Assembly: GCA_947175265.1 (NCBI GenBank)
Contig: CAMWMD010000021.1
Coordinates: forward strand, 1 to 47,448
Direction: 5' to 3'
Length of the DNA stretch: 47,448 nucleotides
DNA from: an uncultured Porphyromonadaceae bacterium
GTDB taxonomy: Bacteria; Bacteroidota; Bacteroidia; Bacteroidales; Muribaculaceae
Of this stretch, positions 26,249-35,671 are shown one piece after another. The notes beneath the pieces are model-generated. The model was not told the DNA's origin, made no database searches, and saw nothing but the letters and a program-made list of their open reading frames with translations. The stretch's first letter is position 1. Every line of letters starts with the position of its first letter. The position numbers and the translations under genes are program-made.

Positions 26249-26286
26249 GTTAGCGTGTATCAACCCATGGGGTGATACACGCTAAC
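26249..26286. terminator. Palindromic hairpin between converging genes
   Basis: GTTAGCGTGTATCA (26249-26262) pairs perfectly with TGATACACGCTAAC (26273-26286); the ACCCATGGGG loop is itself mostly self-complementary. It lies between the small membrane protein and the converging DUF4301 gene. There is no T tract on either side. Confidence 0.6.
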
Positions 26287-26308
26287 ACATAATCTTTGGG
26301 AATTATAT

Positions 26309-27829
26309 TTACTGGTGGGCGTCGCGGAGGAGATCGTTGACGGTCTTTACGGGGTTGAAAGTGGAGACGGGCACTTCAACGAGAATAGTGTTCCAGTCGC
26401 TCATGGCGCCGTTCCAAAGGCCGGGGAGTTCAAGTGCTTTAATCTCAACGCCTTCACGGCTTTTCTGAGAAATGAAACCGGTAGCCTTGTCGACAAATTC
26501 GGGAAGGTTGAATTTCTCACCTTTCCAGTTGCGGGTGCTGACCACGAGATCCACCGGATTGAAGTGGGTGGATTCCTTGAGCATCTTCTGCGCCTCTTTG
26601 TTGTCGGGGTCGATCTGTGTAGATTCCAGAATCTGGGGAGAGACAGTACCGTCAGGGTTATAAGCGAGGAAGGGGCCACCGCCGGGTTCGCCTTCATTCT
26701 TCACCATACCGCATACACGCATCGGACGGTTCAATTTAGAATAGATGTATGCAGCCTTCTCCTCATCTGTCATCTTATCAGTGTCGTCGTGAGTGATGCA
26801 GAGCACTTTATGGAGGAATCCGAGCATCTCCTCAAGTTTTTCGGGAGAGGGAGTGCCTTTAGACAATTCCTCACAGTACTCGTTGGCTTTCTGCTTAACG
26901 CCAACGAGGACACCGCCAATAATCTGCTTGTAGCGGATAGTGTCATCACGGCGAGCGTCAGGCACAACATTATCGATATTCTTGATGAATATGATATCGG
27001 CATCAAGATCATTGAGGTTCTCTATAAGGGCGCCATGGCCACCGGGGCGGAAGAAAAGGGCACCGTTTTCACGATAGGGAGTACCGTCGAGATTAGCAGC
27101 GACTGTATCGGTAGAAGGTTTCTGCACGCTTGTTGAGAGTTCGTATTCCACGCCGTATTCGTGCTGGAGTTTCCCTTTCATCTCCTCGAACTTCATTGAC
27201 ACGAGGGGAAGATGGTCCTCACTCACTGTGAAGTGCACCCTAACCTTACCATCTTTCCCTGCGGCATACTGTGCACCTTCGGCCAGATGCTCCTCGAGAG
27301 CGGTGCGAGCCGAGCCGGGCACTTTGTGGAAAAGGAGGAGAGCCTTCGGCAACTGGCCGTAGTTCAATCCATCTTTATCAATAAGGGCCTTTACCACATC
27401 CTTGTATCTTTTCTCTTTGATGAGGGAATCGACACTGAGGCCGTAGAGGGATAGGCAAAGGAAGTTGAGAGCAGGGAAGAAAGCGAAGTTCTCAATCTCG
27501 GCGAAGAATTTCTTCATGAAATCGTTGTCAGGTTTGTCTTTCTTGCCGTTGACAAATGAGAAGAGATCCTTGAACATACGGGAAGCGGCACCACTTGCGG
27601 GAACCATCTTAAGGACCTTACCGCCCTTAGCGAGGTATTCGTTCCACATATTCACGGACTGCTCCTCCATTTCGGGAGAGAGCACTGCTATGCCATGTCC
27701 CGGAGTGGCGGGGGCCTCTATTTTGAGATAGGGGAATCCGCTGGCGAGCATTTCGAGTTCTTCAGCGAGTTTTTCTTGGGAGATTCCTTTTGCTTCAAGA
27801 ACCTCAAGGTCTTTTTCATTCAATTCCAT
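26309..27829 (-). CDS. DUF4301 family protein
   Basis: A 506-aa cytoplasmic protein of the Bacteroidetes DUF4301 family. Visible motifs include VLKMVPASGAASRMFKDLF near residue 75, which looks like a nucleotide- or phosphate-binding loop, PYRENGALFFRPGGHGALI in the middle, and VCGMVKNEGEPGGGPFLAY. Together they suggest a fold like that of sugar-nucleotide transferases (inference). Its function is not known. It lies 85 nt downstream of the lipoprotein gene on the same strand. Confidence 0.85.
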   Translation of the reverse strand: MELNEKDLEVLEAKGISQEKLAEELEMLASGFPYLKIEAPATPGHGIAVLSPEMEEQSVNMWNEYLAKGGKVLKMVPASGAASRMFKDLFSFVNGKKDKPDNDFMKKFFAEIENFAFFPALNFLCLSLYGLSVDSLIKEKRYKDVVKALIDKDGLNYGQLPKALLLFHKVPGSARTALEEHLAEGAQYAAGKDGKVRVHFTVSEDHLPLVSMKFEEMKGKLQHEYGVEYELSTSVQKPSTDTVAANLDGTPYRENGALFFRPGGHGALIENLNDLDADIIFIKNIDNVVPDARRDDTIRYKQIIGGVLVGVKQKANEYCEELSKGTPSPEKLEEMLGFLHKVLCITHDDTDKMTDEEKAAYIYSKLNRPMRVCGMVKNEGEPGGGPFLAYNPDGTVSPQILESTQIDPDNKEAQKMLKESTHFNPVDLVVSTRNWKGEKFNLPEFVDKATGFISQKSREGVEIKALELPGLWNGAMSDWNTILVEVPVSTFNPVKTVNDLLRDAHQ

Positions 27830-27914
27830 AGATATATAATTTATAAATTTGGGTTTGCAGATTAATTTGGCAGGGCCGAAAAGGAGACTGATTTGCTAAG
27901 GGAAATCGCTGTAG

Positions 27915-28634
27915 CTATTTGGTGGAGTCGTTATCGTTGAGCATACGGCGGCAGAGATCTACCTTGCGGGATAGGAGAGGGAGCATCTTCTCAAGACGGT
28001 GTGATTCCTTCTGAGCGGCGTAAAGATTCCATGTAGCGGCAATCATGCGCCGGGCATCGGGTCTCAGGGATAGTGAACGCGGTTTGGCTCCCCCGAGATA
28101 AGCCACCTGCACATCCTTATCCGCATCGGCAATCAATGCTCCGATAGAGTCGGCCTGAGGGCCGGTGAAACAGACAGTGTTGAGATTGCCGGCGCGATAG
28201 TTCAACGCCTGGTCATGAGGCACCACGGCAGAAGTCGCGCTCCGGCCGCCGGCCGATACCTTTATCTGATTGAATACGCCCCCTTCAAGAGCCGCTATAA
28301 GTTCGAACCCTTCCGCCTCTGAGATACGGGCGACGACCTCGGTTGATGAGAGGGGATAGCGGGATTTCCAACCGTTGAAAATGAAATAACCCTCCACTTC
28401 ACGAGGATTCGAGACATGCTCGAACTCCGGCATCATAGCCGCGATTCTCTCACGTAGTAAGGCCAAGGCATCGGTCGCGGAGTCAGCCTGCGCCTTATAA
28501 CGGGCGATAGAGTCGTTCATGCTCAGAATCCACTCCTGACGGCGTTCGGTAGCCTCCGGCTTTTTGAGGCGTGTGCATGAGAGTCCGAAAGCCAGAATGA
28601 TGGAGAGGGATATGAATGACAGAGACTTTTTCAT
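27915..28634 (-). CDS. Lipoprotein of unknown function
   Basis: A 239-aa protein with a lipoprotein signal whose lipobox is GLSC with Cys20. Residues about 28-75 are helical and may form a coiled coil (NDSIARYKAQADSATDALAL). The middle (about 85-160) has a compact mixed alpha/beta look, and the end is again helical. The start codon overlaps the stop of the RelA-like gene (ATGA), implying translational coupling. No family recognised. Confidence 0.75.
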   Translation of the reverse strand: MKKSLSFISLSIILAFGLSCTRLKKPEATERRQEWILSMNDSIARYKAQADSATDALALLRERIAAMMPEFEHVSNPREVEGYFIFNGWKSRYPLSSTEVVARISEAEGFELIAALEGGVFNQIKVSAGGRSATSAVVPHDQALNYRAGNLNTVCFTGPQADSIGALIADADKDVQVAYLGGAKPRSLSLRPDARRMIAATWNLYAAQKESHRLEKMLPLLSRKVDLCRRMLNDNDSTK

Positions 28635-30835
28635 AAACGCTGTATATCTTTTACACCTTTTACGGTCTTGAGTTTTCTTAGGAGAGTGGTCAACTGCCGC
28701 TGGTCGGAAACGGCCACGACGAGGATACCCTGGAACATTCCGTCATTGCTGTCGACCGTCACGTTACGGAGATTTGCACCCATCTCTTTAGAAATAATCG
28801 AGGTAATGTTGGCAAGGATTCCGATATCATCATTACCCACGATGCGGAGAGATACAGGGAGGAAATCTCCATGTTTTCCGCTCCAGTCGGCTCGGATAAT
28901 GCGGTAGGGGTATCGCAGGCGGATATTAGCGGCATTCGGGCAGTCGCAGCGGTGGATCTTTACGGTGCCGTCAGAACTTATGAATCCAAACACGTCGTCG
29001 CCGTAAATCGGGGCGCAGCATTTAGCGAACCTGTAGTTGAGCCCGCTGATTGACTTGTCTCCGATTACGAGGACATCGTTCTTCACCGCCTTCTCCTCCG
29101 GCCTCTGCATCTGATACTCTTCGGCAGAAACCTTTGGGCCTTCCGTCTTGACCGCCACTTCATCAAGGTAAGAGGCGAGGAATTTACCGGCATCGATTTT
29201 CTCGTCGTTCATGTCGGCGAAAAACTCATTGGCAAATTTGTAACCCGCCTTATTGATGAGTTTCATCAGGACAGCCTCATCGAGTTCGATTTTCCTGTTT
29301 TTCGCACGCCGTTCGAGAAGTTCCTTACCGAGGTCGGCCTTACGCTGCATCTCCTCATTGAGGCTCTGCTTTATTTTGTTGCGAGCTTTCGAACTGACCA
29401 CGATGTTCAGCCAGTCGGGTTTAGGCGACTGGTTGGAGGAAGTGAGAATCTCGACCGTATCTCCGTTGTTGATACGGTAGGTGATTTTTCTGTGCTGCCC
29501 GTTGACCACCGCACCGGTGCAATGAGAGCCTACGTTTGAATGAATGAGGAAAGCGAAGTCGAGAACGGTAGCGCCTGAAGCCAGCCGGAAGAGGTCGCCT
29601 TTAGGTGTGAAGGCGAATACCTCCTTACCGTAGACATCCATCCTCATATCCTTCATTAGTTGCATCGGTCCTGTCTCGGCGGTCTCGAGGATATCCCTGA
29701 TATTTGTCATCCATTGGTCGGTGCTGTCGCTCTTTACACCTTTGTAGCGCCAGTGAGCCGCGAGACCTTTCTCAGCGACGAGATCCATCCTTTTCGTTCT
29801 GAACTGGACCTCGACCCATTTGGAGCCGGGACCCATCACGGTGGCATGAAGGCTCTCATAACCGTTGCTCTTGGGGATTGATATCCAGTCTTTCATTCGA
29901 GCGGGATTTGCGGTGTACATATCCGCCACGATGGAATAAGCGAGCCAGCAGTCGCTTTTCTCCTTCTCACGAGGAGTGTCGATTATCACACGGATAGCGA
30001 AAAGGTCGTAGATACCCTTCAGGTCGACCTTCTGTTTCTTCATCTTGTTCCAGATTGAGGAAATAGATTTGGTGCGCCCCTTGATGTCGAATTTTAGGCC
30101 AGCGGCAAGCAGTTTCTCCTTGACCGGGTCGATAAACGATTTTATATAAGCATCCCTACTGCGTTTAGTCTCATTGAGTTTATGAGCAATCTGGGTATAT
30201 ATTTCCCGGTTGGTATATTTCAGGGAGAGGTCTTCCAGTTCCCCCTTAATCTTATACAGGCCGAGGCGGTGAGCGAGTTGGGCGTAGAGGCAACTTGCCT
30301 CAAAAGCCACGTTTCTGACCCACTCCTCATCGGGATGATGGTTGATTGCTCTCATGAGGACGAGATTGCGAATAATCATAATGATTATCACCCTTATATC
30401 GTCGGCCAGGGAAAGCATCAGGCCACGGAAGTTGTCCTGATTGGTGGCATTATTCTTATTCGAGAATCTATCTACGGAAGAGAGACCTTCCAGAAGTTCG
30501 GCCACATCCTCCCCCCAATCTTTGCGAATCTCGGCGATTCCGGCCATACCCTCGGAAAGGAGGGGATAAAGCCCAATTGCGATGAGAATATTATGGTCAG
30601 GCTCTATGGCCTGCGCGAATAGGAGGGCAGTGCGTAGGGCAAGAATAGCAGGAGACAGACCCTTGGAATCGTAAGGGGTGGGAGAGACCCTGATAGCCTT
30701 GTCGACCACGCCCTTAAAGCGGGCCTTCTCATCGTCAGAGAAGCGTCCGGCAATAAAGTCGTTGATTTCCGACATAAGAGAGACTACCTCCCTTCTGTCT
30801 GTCATTGTGAGTCGGTCTTTCTTGGAATGATCCAT
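28631..30835 (-). CDS. RelA-type (p)ppGpp synthetase with degenerate HD domain
   Basis: A 734-aa long-form RelA/SpoT homologue (ATG at 30835; the frame reaches a TTG one codon earlier). The synthetase domain is intact: GRTKSISSIWNKM, YDLFAIRVI, ISIPKSNGYESLHATVMG and VEVQFRT. TGS (FAFTPKGDLFRLASGATVLD), a CC zinc-finger-like segment (KCCAPIYGDDVFG through HRCDCPNA) and a C-terminal ACT domain follow. The N-terminal region has the helical frame of the HD hydrolase, but the catalytic HD pair and the VEDT motif are missing: the equivalent stretch reads GLYPLLSEG at about 88-96. It is therefore probably synthesis-only, like RelA, and another protein must hydrolyse (p)ppGpp. It is cotranscribed with a lipoprotein gene. 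Confidence 0.92.
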   Translation of the reverse strand: MDHSKKDRLTMTDRREVVSLMSEINDFIAGRFSDDEKARFKGVVDKAIRVSPTPYDSKGLSPAILALRTALLFAQAIEPDHNILIAIGLYPLLSEGMAGIAEIRKDWGEDVAELLEGLSSVDRFSNKNNATNQDNFRGLMLSLADDIRVIIIMIIRNLVLMRAINHHPDEEWVRNVAFEASCLYAQLAHRLGLYKIKGELEDLSLKYTNREIYTQIAHKLNETKRSRDAYIKSFIDPVKEKLLAAGLKFDIKGRTKSISSIWNKMKKQKVDLKGIYDLFAIRVIIDTPREKEKSDCWLAYSIVADMYTANPARMKDWISIPKSNGYESLHATVMGPGSKWVEVQFRTKRMDLVAEKGLAAHWRYKGVKSDSTDQWMTNIRDILETAETGPMQLMKDMRMDVYGKEVFAFTPKGDLFRLASGATVLDFAFLIHSNVGSHCTGAVVNGQHRKITYRINNGDTVEILTSSNQSPKPDWLNIVVSSKARNKIKQSLNEEMQRKADLGKELLERRAKNRKIELDEAVLMKLINKAGYKFANEFFADMNDEKIDAGKFLASYLDEVAVKTEGPKVSAEEYQMQRPEEKAVKNDVLVIGDKSISGLNYRFAKCCAPIYGDDVFGFISSDGTVKIHRCDCPNAANIRLRYPYRIIRADWSGKHGDFLPVSLRIVGNDDIGILANITSIISKEMGANLRNVTVDSNDGMFQGILVVAVSDQRQLTTLLRKLKTVKGVKDIQRL

Positions 30836-30900
30836 CAAAAATAGAGGGGAGAGGAAATTAATAAAGAACTATGATAAAAGCGTGGTGGGAGAGGGATATG

Positions 30901-30932
30901 CAAAAGTATAAAAATAAGATATTTTATGCAAA
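30901..30932 (-). promoter_or_regulatory. Promoter of the relA-like operon
   Basis: On the minus strand TTTG (30929-30932), 20 nt, then TACTTTTG (30901-30908): a full match to the Bacteroidetes consensus. The predicted leader is about 60 nt. Confidence 0.7.
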
Positions 30933-30946
30933 GGAAAAGCAAAAAA

Positions 30947-31999
30947 TTATCTTGAATGCCTGCGGATAAATGAGAAAATGGTGTCGTAGGCGGCATCCCT
31001 GACGGGCTTTCTGCTGAGGATGAGGTCGTGAAGGCCGCTGTCGATAGTGCAGACCTCCCTCACCGTGCCTAACTTCTCGCCACGTTTCTGAAGCATGGCG
31101 GGGTCGAGGACAGCATCACCGGTCTGAAATTCGGGAGTATAGTTGCACCCGTCGATCTTACGGCTGCTGTGCATGACAAGTATGGGGACGGCGATATTGG
31201 CACGTTTCTTCATCAGGCGGCTCTGAGCGGAATTTATGGCATTAACCCACGACCATGTTACGGGAGGGGAGTAGACCATCTTCCAGTCGGTGTTGTAGGT
31301 CCATTCCCCGTAATATTCCTTCAGCAGGGAATAGGCGTAACCGTCGCAGTGCCCCTGTTTCTGTTTGGCGTTCGGGAAGATCCTGCCGAGGAATCCGATA
31401 GTCGGGGCAGCAATATTTCTCATGAATGAATTGAAATTCCACTCAAGGAAAGGGCTGTCAGTGACAATCCTGTCAACCCCGACATCCTTACCTTTCATAG
31501 CGCCCATGAAAGCGACAGTCAGTCCGCCTGTGGAATGTCCGCCGAGAGTTATGTCGGTATTTCCGTCTCTGCGTATCTGCGCAATGGCCGAATCTATGTC
31601 GGCGAAATACTCCTCCTGTTTTCTGATGTTGAAGGGGTATTGCCAAGGTTCCTTGCTTCTACCGTACCGGCGAAGATCCACGGCATAGAAATTGAAACCG
31701 GAGTCGACAAAACGGTCTCCCATCTCCGACTGAAAGAAATAGTCGTTGAATCCGTGGATATAGAGGAACGCCTTTTTAGAGGGTCGTGAATTGAGTTTGC
31801 GTATTATCGTAGACCTGCAGGGGCCGTCGAAAGCCTCACCCTGATTCACATAACGCGCCTCATATCCCTCAAGGATATCGGGATGCCAGGCAGTATCTGT
31901 GACCGGGGTTTTGGGACCCTTATATTTTAAGTTGACATCCCAAGCTCCGGCGAAAGAGATGGAGAGGAGAAGGCAGAACAGGACGGGGAGTTTTCGCAT
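30947..31999 (-). CDS. Secreted alpha/beta hydrolase (lysophospholipase-like)
   Basis: A 350-aa protein with a signal peptide (MRKLPVLFCLLLSISFAGA). The fold is that of a serine alpha/beta hydrolase: oxyanion region LYIHGFNDYF at about 79-88, RYGRSKEP near 111, the nucleophile S156 in GGHSTGG, and a late SGLHDLIL holding the likely catalytic histidine near 323. The family (Hydrolase_4-like) includes monoacylglycerol lipases and esterases. The substrate is not known. Confidence 0.85.
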   Translation of the reverse strand: MRKLPVLFCLLLSISFAGAWDVNLKYKGPKTPVTDTAWHPDILEGYEARYVNQGEAFDGPCRSTIIRKLNSRPSKKAFLYIHGFNDYFFQSEMGDRFVDSGFNFYAVDLRRYGRSKEPWQYPFNIRKQEEYFADIDSAIAQIRRDGNTDITLGGHSTGGLTVAFMGAMKGKDVGVDRIVTDSPFLEWNFNSFMRNIAAPTIGFLGRIFPNAKQKQGHCDGYAYSLLKEYYGEWTYNTDWKMVYSPPVTWSWVNAINSAQSRLMKKRANIAVPILVMHSSRKIDGCNYTPEFQTGDAVLDPAMLQKRGEKLGTVREVCTIDSGLHDLILSRKPVRDAAYDTIFSFIRRHSR

Positions 32000-32080
32000 A
32001 AGAATTATTGCTTTAAGATGAAATATCGAGAACCGGAATTATGAGATGCGATAGATCCGGCTCTGCGGTTATGTTGAAAT

Positions 32081-32116
32081 AAAAAAAGCGAGACGGAGAG
32101 TCGTCTCACTTTTTTT
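32081..32116 (-). terminator. Terminator of the large barrel gene
   Basis: A RNNs-type hairpin: GAGACG pairs with CGTCTC around GAGAGT and is extended by an A run on one side and a T run on the other, giving about 14 pairs with one mismatch. It lies 33 nt past the stop at 32149 on the minus strand. Confidence 0.85.
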
Positions 32117-32148
32117 AACGGCTGTGGGTAATGAATTGTTCTGAGTGT

Positions 32149-34971
32149 TCAGAAACGCGGATGTCTCCCCATACCACCGGGGCCACCACTTCCCGGGATT
32201 GGGGGCAGCATATCCGCCTCACCGTCGGGACCTTTACCCTTCTTGGAGAGGGTATTGAAATTCCATGTAAGACCGAACATTACGTATCTTGTAAGGTCGT
32301 TATACCAGGAGTCGGTGATAGAGTTTGCGCCGACAGAGCGGCTGATGTTTTTCTTTTGCCCGAGGAGGTCGTAAGCCCTGACGGAGACGGTGAGTTGCTT
32401 GTTGTGTAGGAATGAATAAGACAACTGAGCGTTCCAGAGCCATTGCCGGGAGTTGAAGCCGGAAGAATAACCGGTAGAGTTGGAGAATGCTATGTCTGTG
32501 GTAAGTTCAAGACCGAATGGGAGAAAGACAGACATGTCGGAATTGAACCCGTAGGAGTGAGTGCGTCGGTCAGGCTGTTCAGGGAGGGAATTAGTGACGT
32601 TTCCGAAAGAGTAGTTCGGGTTTACACTCATTTGGAATACCTCCGATGAGAATGTGATACCGGCGGAAGGGGAGAGTGTCAGGTTTCCGGTGCGGTTGAA
32701 TTCACCGTTGATATAACCCGGAGTATTTCCGAATCGTGCGTTCATCCTTGCGTTGAATCTCCATTTCCTGTTTCTAAAAGGGCGAGTGATCATCGCCATA
32801 CCGAAAATGTTGAAATTACCGTTGACGTTGCCGTATGTTGTGGTACGTCCACCCGTCTCCCGGTCGGTGATAGTTTTCGAGACGATGGAATTAATTGCGA
32901 AAGAGGCGTTTATGACAGCGAAGACCGATTGCTGTGACTTCATGCTGAAGTCATTGAAGAATATACCGACACTCTGTGTAAAAGTGGGTTTGAGATCAGG
33001 ATTACCCTGCACGATATTCAGAGGGTCGGACTCATCGCGGACAGGCTGGAGTTGAGCCATGGAGGGCTGAGAGGTCCTGGCACGATAATTAGCGCGAAGG
33101 GAGGACTGAGTGCCGAATTTGTAACGGATATTAGCGTAAGGAGCGACGTTCCACACCCAGCGGGTAGGGATATTCCTGTCGGAATTTATGAGATCCCTGC
33201 TTTCCGAACTTGAGGGGGAGAACAGGAGGCCGGCATCCAGATTCAGTTTTTTGGAAACCTTCTTATAACCTATCTGCAATTCCTGAGTGAAGAAATTGTT
33301 GCGGAAACTGTTGCTCAGCGATTGGTCGATGACTGCATCTGCGGGGGCGTCAGAGAAGAAAGGGGGATTGAACTCCTCCGGATTCTCGGGAGATGGGAGA
33401 GAATATGTGAATTTGTCGGCGTTATTCCATTGATAGGATAGGCGGTAGGCGAAATTGAGGAAATTCCCTTTTTTCACATCGCCTAACGGCTCAGTCCAAG
33501 TGAGGCGGGTATTGACGTTGTTGCTCCACGTATGATTGTCGATGAAGCGGTATAACTCCTCGTCGTCCTTATCGGAGAGCATATAGTAAATGATGTTGCT
33601 CCACGAGGTTGATTTCTGTCTCGTGTTTGAGAACTGGTATCTCGCCTGTAAACTCAGGGAGCGACCCGGACGAGAAGCGAATTTATGGTTGAAAATGAGA
33701 TTACCCCCCGTCTGTATGCTTGTACCCTTATTGGTTGAGACATTCAGGTTTCGGTTGATGAGGTCCTCATCCTGGTTGGCAAGTGTTGAGAGATTGTAGA
33801 GCGAGGCTTCCCTGAAGTTGAGGGAGAGGCTGGGGCGGAACTCGAGGGTATTGTAGGCATCTATATTCCACAGCATACGGAAGTCGGAGTTGATGTTGTG
33901 TCCTTTGTCGCGGCTGTCAGAGTTCGCATCCATATAGTTGACATAATCGGGATAGAGATACTGAGTAGCCTTCCTGCTGATGGAATGGCGGTCGGAATGG
34001 GAGTACATGATGTTGCCTCCTACGCGGAAAATCTCCTCTTTCCCGACATTGAAATTTATGCCGAAACGCTGGGAGGTGTTGATACCGTTATTACCACCGA
34101 AGTCGCGGAAACGACCGCGGCCGCGGTCGGAGAACCCCATTTCATTTATGTTGTTGAGTCCGCCGAGGATTGTCACCTGATTACCGTTGGAGAAATTATT
34201 GACCACGAAACTACCCTGATACCGGTGGTCGGTGCCGTAACCGGCGGAAGCGTTGCCGAACCAACCGTTGTTCATGTTTTTCTTTACGGTTAGGTTAATT
34301 ACGGTCTCTTCCTCGCCGTCGTCAACACCCGTAAGGCGAGCAAGGTCGCTTTTTCTATCCACGACCTGCACCTTGTCAACCATATTTGAGGGGAGATTTT
34401 TGGTGGCCATCTGAGGGTCGTCGCCGAAAAACTCCTTGCCATTTACCAAAATCTTGGTGATTGATTTGCCGTTAGAGGATATAGACCCGTCGGAAGATAC
34501 CTCCACGCCGGGAAGTTTCTTGAGAAGGTCGTTGACAGTGGCGTTCTGCGCCGTGTGGTATGAGCCGGCATTGAATTCGATAGTATCCTGTTTGGCGATT
34601 ACGGCAGTCTTTACACCTGTGACGACTGCTTCACGGAGGGCAACGGAACTCTCGGATAGAGTTATATCGCCTACATTTAAGGTGTCGGGTTTCTCTTTCA
34701 CATCTATATGGCGGTTGAAATCGTCCATACCAACCATTGAAGCACGGAGAAGGTATTGCCCCGGCTTCACATCTTTGATGTCGAAATAGCCGTCAATATC
34801 AGAGACACCGTATGCGGCACGGACGGAATCGGGGACAGTGAGCATCTGAAATGTGACCCCCGGGAGGGGATTATGCTCGGCATCGGCTACCTTCCCCTTG
34901 ATGACGATAGGCCAGCAAGGGATTGTGAGCATATTAAAAAGCAGAAGAGGAAACAGTCTAAGTCTATTCAT
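32149..34971 (-). CDS. Large TonB-receptor-like outer-membrane protein
   Basis: A 940-aa outer-membrane protein. After a signal peptide (MNRLRLFPLLLFNMLTIPCWP) comes a carboxypeptidase-regulatory-like domain (about 24-105, VKGKVADAEHNPLPGVTFQM through DGYFDIKDVKPGQYLLRASM), then a plug-like domain with NDLLKKLPGVEVSSDG and ILVNGKEFFGDDP, and an OMP_b-brl_3-type barrel. The C-terminal tail is glycine/proline-rich and does not end in a normal barrel strand. There is no SusD partner or TonB-linked regulator next to it. An ECF sigma gene lies upstream on the same strand with a terminator between, so any regulatory link is inference. Confidence 0.88.
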   Translation of the reverse strand: MNRLRLFPLLLFNMLTIPCWPIVIKGKVADAEHNPLPGVTFQMLTVPDSVRAAYGVSDIDGYFDIKDVKPGQYLLRASMVGMDDFNRHIDVKEKPDTLNVGDITLSESSVALREAVVTGVKTAVIAKQDTIEFNAGSYHTAQNATVNDLLKKLPGVEVSSDGSISSNGKSITKILVNGKEFFGDDPQMATKNLPSNMVDKVQVVDRKSDLARLTGVDDGEEETVINLTVKKNMNNGWFGNASAGYGTDHRYQGSFVVNNFSNGNQVTILGGLNNINEMGFSDRGRGRFRDFGGNNGINTSQRFGINFNVGKEEIFRVGGNIMYSHSDRHSISRKATQYLYPDYVNYMDANSDSRDKGHNINSDFRMLWNIDAYNTLEFRPSLSLNFREASLYNLSTLANQDEDLINRNLNVSTNKGTSIQTGGNLIFNHKFASRPGRSLSLQARYQFSNTRQKSTSWSNIIYYMLSDKDDEELYRFIDNHTWSNNVNTRLTWTEPLGDVKKGNFLNFAYRLSYQWNNADKFTYSLPSPENPEEFNPPFFSDAPADAVIDQSLSNSFRNNFFTQELQIGYKKVSKKLNLDAGLLFSPSSSESRDLINSDRNIPTRWVWNVAPYANIRYKFGTQSSLRANYRARTSQPSMAQLQPVRDESDPLNIVQGNPDLKPTFTQSVGIFFNDFSMKSQQSVFAVINASFAINSIVSKTITDRETGGRTTTYGNVNGNFNIFGMAMITRPFRNRKWRFNARMNARFGNTPGYINGEFNRTGNLTLSPSAGITFSSEVFQMSVNPNYSFGNVTNSLPEQPDRRTHSYGFNSDMSVFLPFGLELTTDIAFSNSTGYSSGFNSRQWLWNAQLSYSFLHNKQLTVSVRAYDLLGQKKNISRSVGANSITDSWYNDLTRYVMFGLTWNFNTLSKKGKGPDGEADMLPPIPGSGGPGGMGRHPRF

Positions 34972-35066
34972 AAGATAAAAAGTGAAAAACTATACAAATG
35001 ACAAGTCAATAGTGAAAAGGTTTATTAAGAAGTCGTTTAAACTTTTTAGGGGATTCAAAATAAAAA

Positions 35067-35094
35067 GCCGGCCTATCTTCCCAGATAAGCCGGC
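35067..35094. terminator. Terminator of the ECF sigma gene
   Basis: GCCGGC and TATCT pair with AGATA and GCCGGC around a short loop, with A/T runs on both flanks. It lies 71 nt beyond the sigma-factor stop at 35165. Confidence 0.85.
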
Positions 35095-35164
35095 AAAAAA
35101 TGTACTAACTCTTTTAAATATTTTGTATGAAACGAGTATTACTCAAACTAAAAACATGGAGAGA

Positions 35165-35671
35165 TTATCTGAAGTCCTTGAGCTGTTCGCGCAGTTTCTT
35201 ACGGGCGAAGAATATGCGGCTTTTAACAGTTCCCACAGGAAGATTCATCTTCTCAGCTATTTCATGATACTTGTAGCCAGCCACATACATGTTGAAAGGC
35301 ACTCTGTATTCATCTGAGAAAGAATTAAGGGCGTTAGAAAGTTCTTTAACTTCGTAAGAACCTTCGGGAGTCTCGAGACCGGAGTCTTGGGAAAGGTTTA
35401 AGTGGAATAAATCTTCAGTCTGATCAATAACAGTAGCCTTCTTAACGGTCTGGCGATAGTTGTTGATGAAGATGTTGCGCATAATAGTGAAAACCCACCC
35501 TTTAAAGTTGGTATTGTCAACGAATTTTTCTTCGTTGTCAAGCGCCTTAAGGGTAGTGTCCTGAAGGAGGTCATGCGCTTCCTCTTTATTGGTAGTAAGC
35601 TGATAAGCGAAACTTAAAAGATTAGCCTGCAGCCCTAATATTTTTTGTTGGAAAGAATTTGTTGATGCCAT
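35165..35671 (-). CDS. ECF-type RNA polymerase sigma factor
   Basis: A 168-aa sigma-70 family protein with the two-domain ECF layout. Region 2 covers about 10-80 (AHDLLQDTTLKALDNEEKF, NFKGWVFTIMRNIFINNYR) and region 4 about 115-160 (LNSFSDEYRVPFNMYVAG, HEIAEKMNLPVGTVKSRIFFARKKLREQL). No anti-sigma or FecR gene is adjacent, so it is an orphan ECF factor. Its upstream region holds a possible ECF-type promoter at 35714-35743. Confidence 0.92.
   Translation of the reverse strand: MASTNSFQQKILGLQANLLSFAYQLTTNKEEAHDLLQDTTLKALDNEEKFVDNTNFKGWVFTIMRNIFINNYRQTVKKATVIDQTEDLFHLNLSQDSGLETPEGSYEVKELSNALNSFSDEYRVPFNMYVAGYKYHEIAEKMNLPVGTVKSRIFFARKKLREQLKDFR

Noticed and set aside
26315..27136. Rightward ORF of 273 codons across the DUF4301 gene
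   Set aside because: Shadow frame; DUF4301 motifs are on the other strand.
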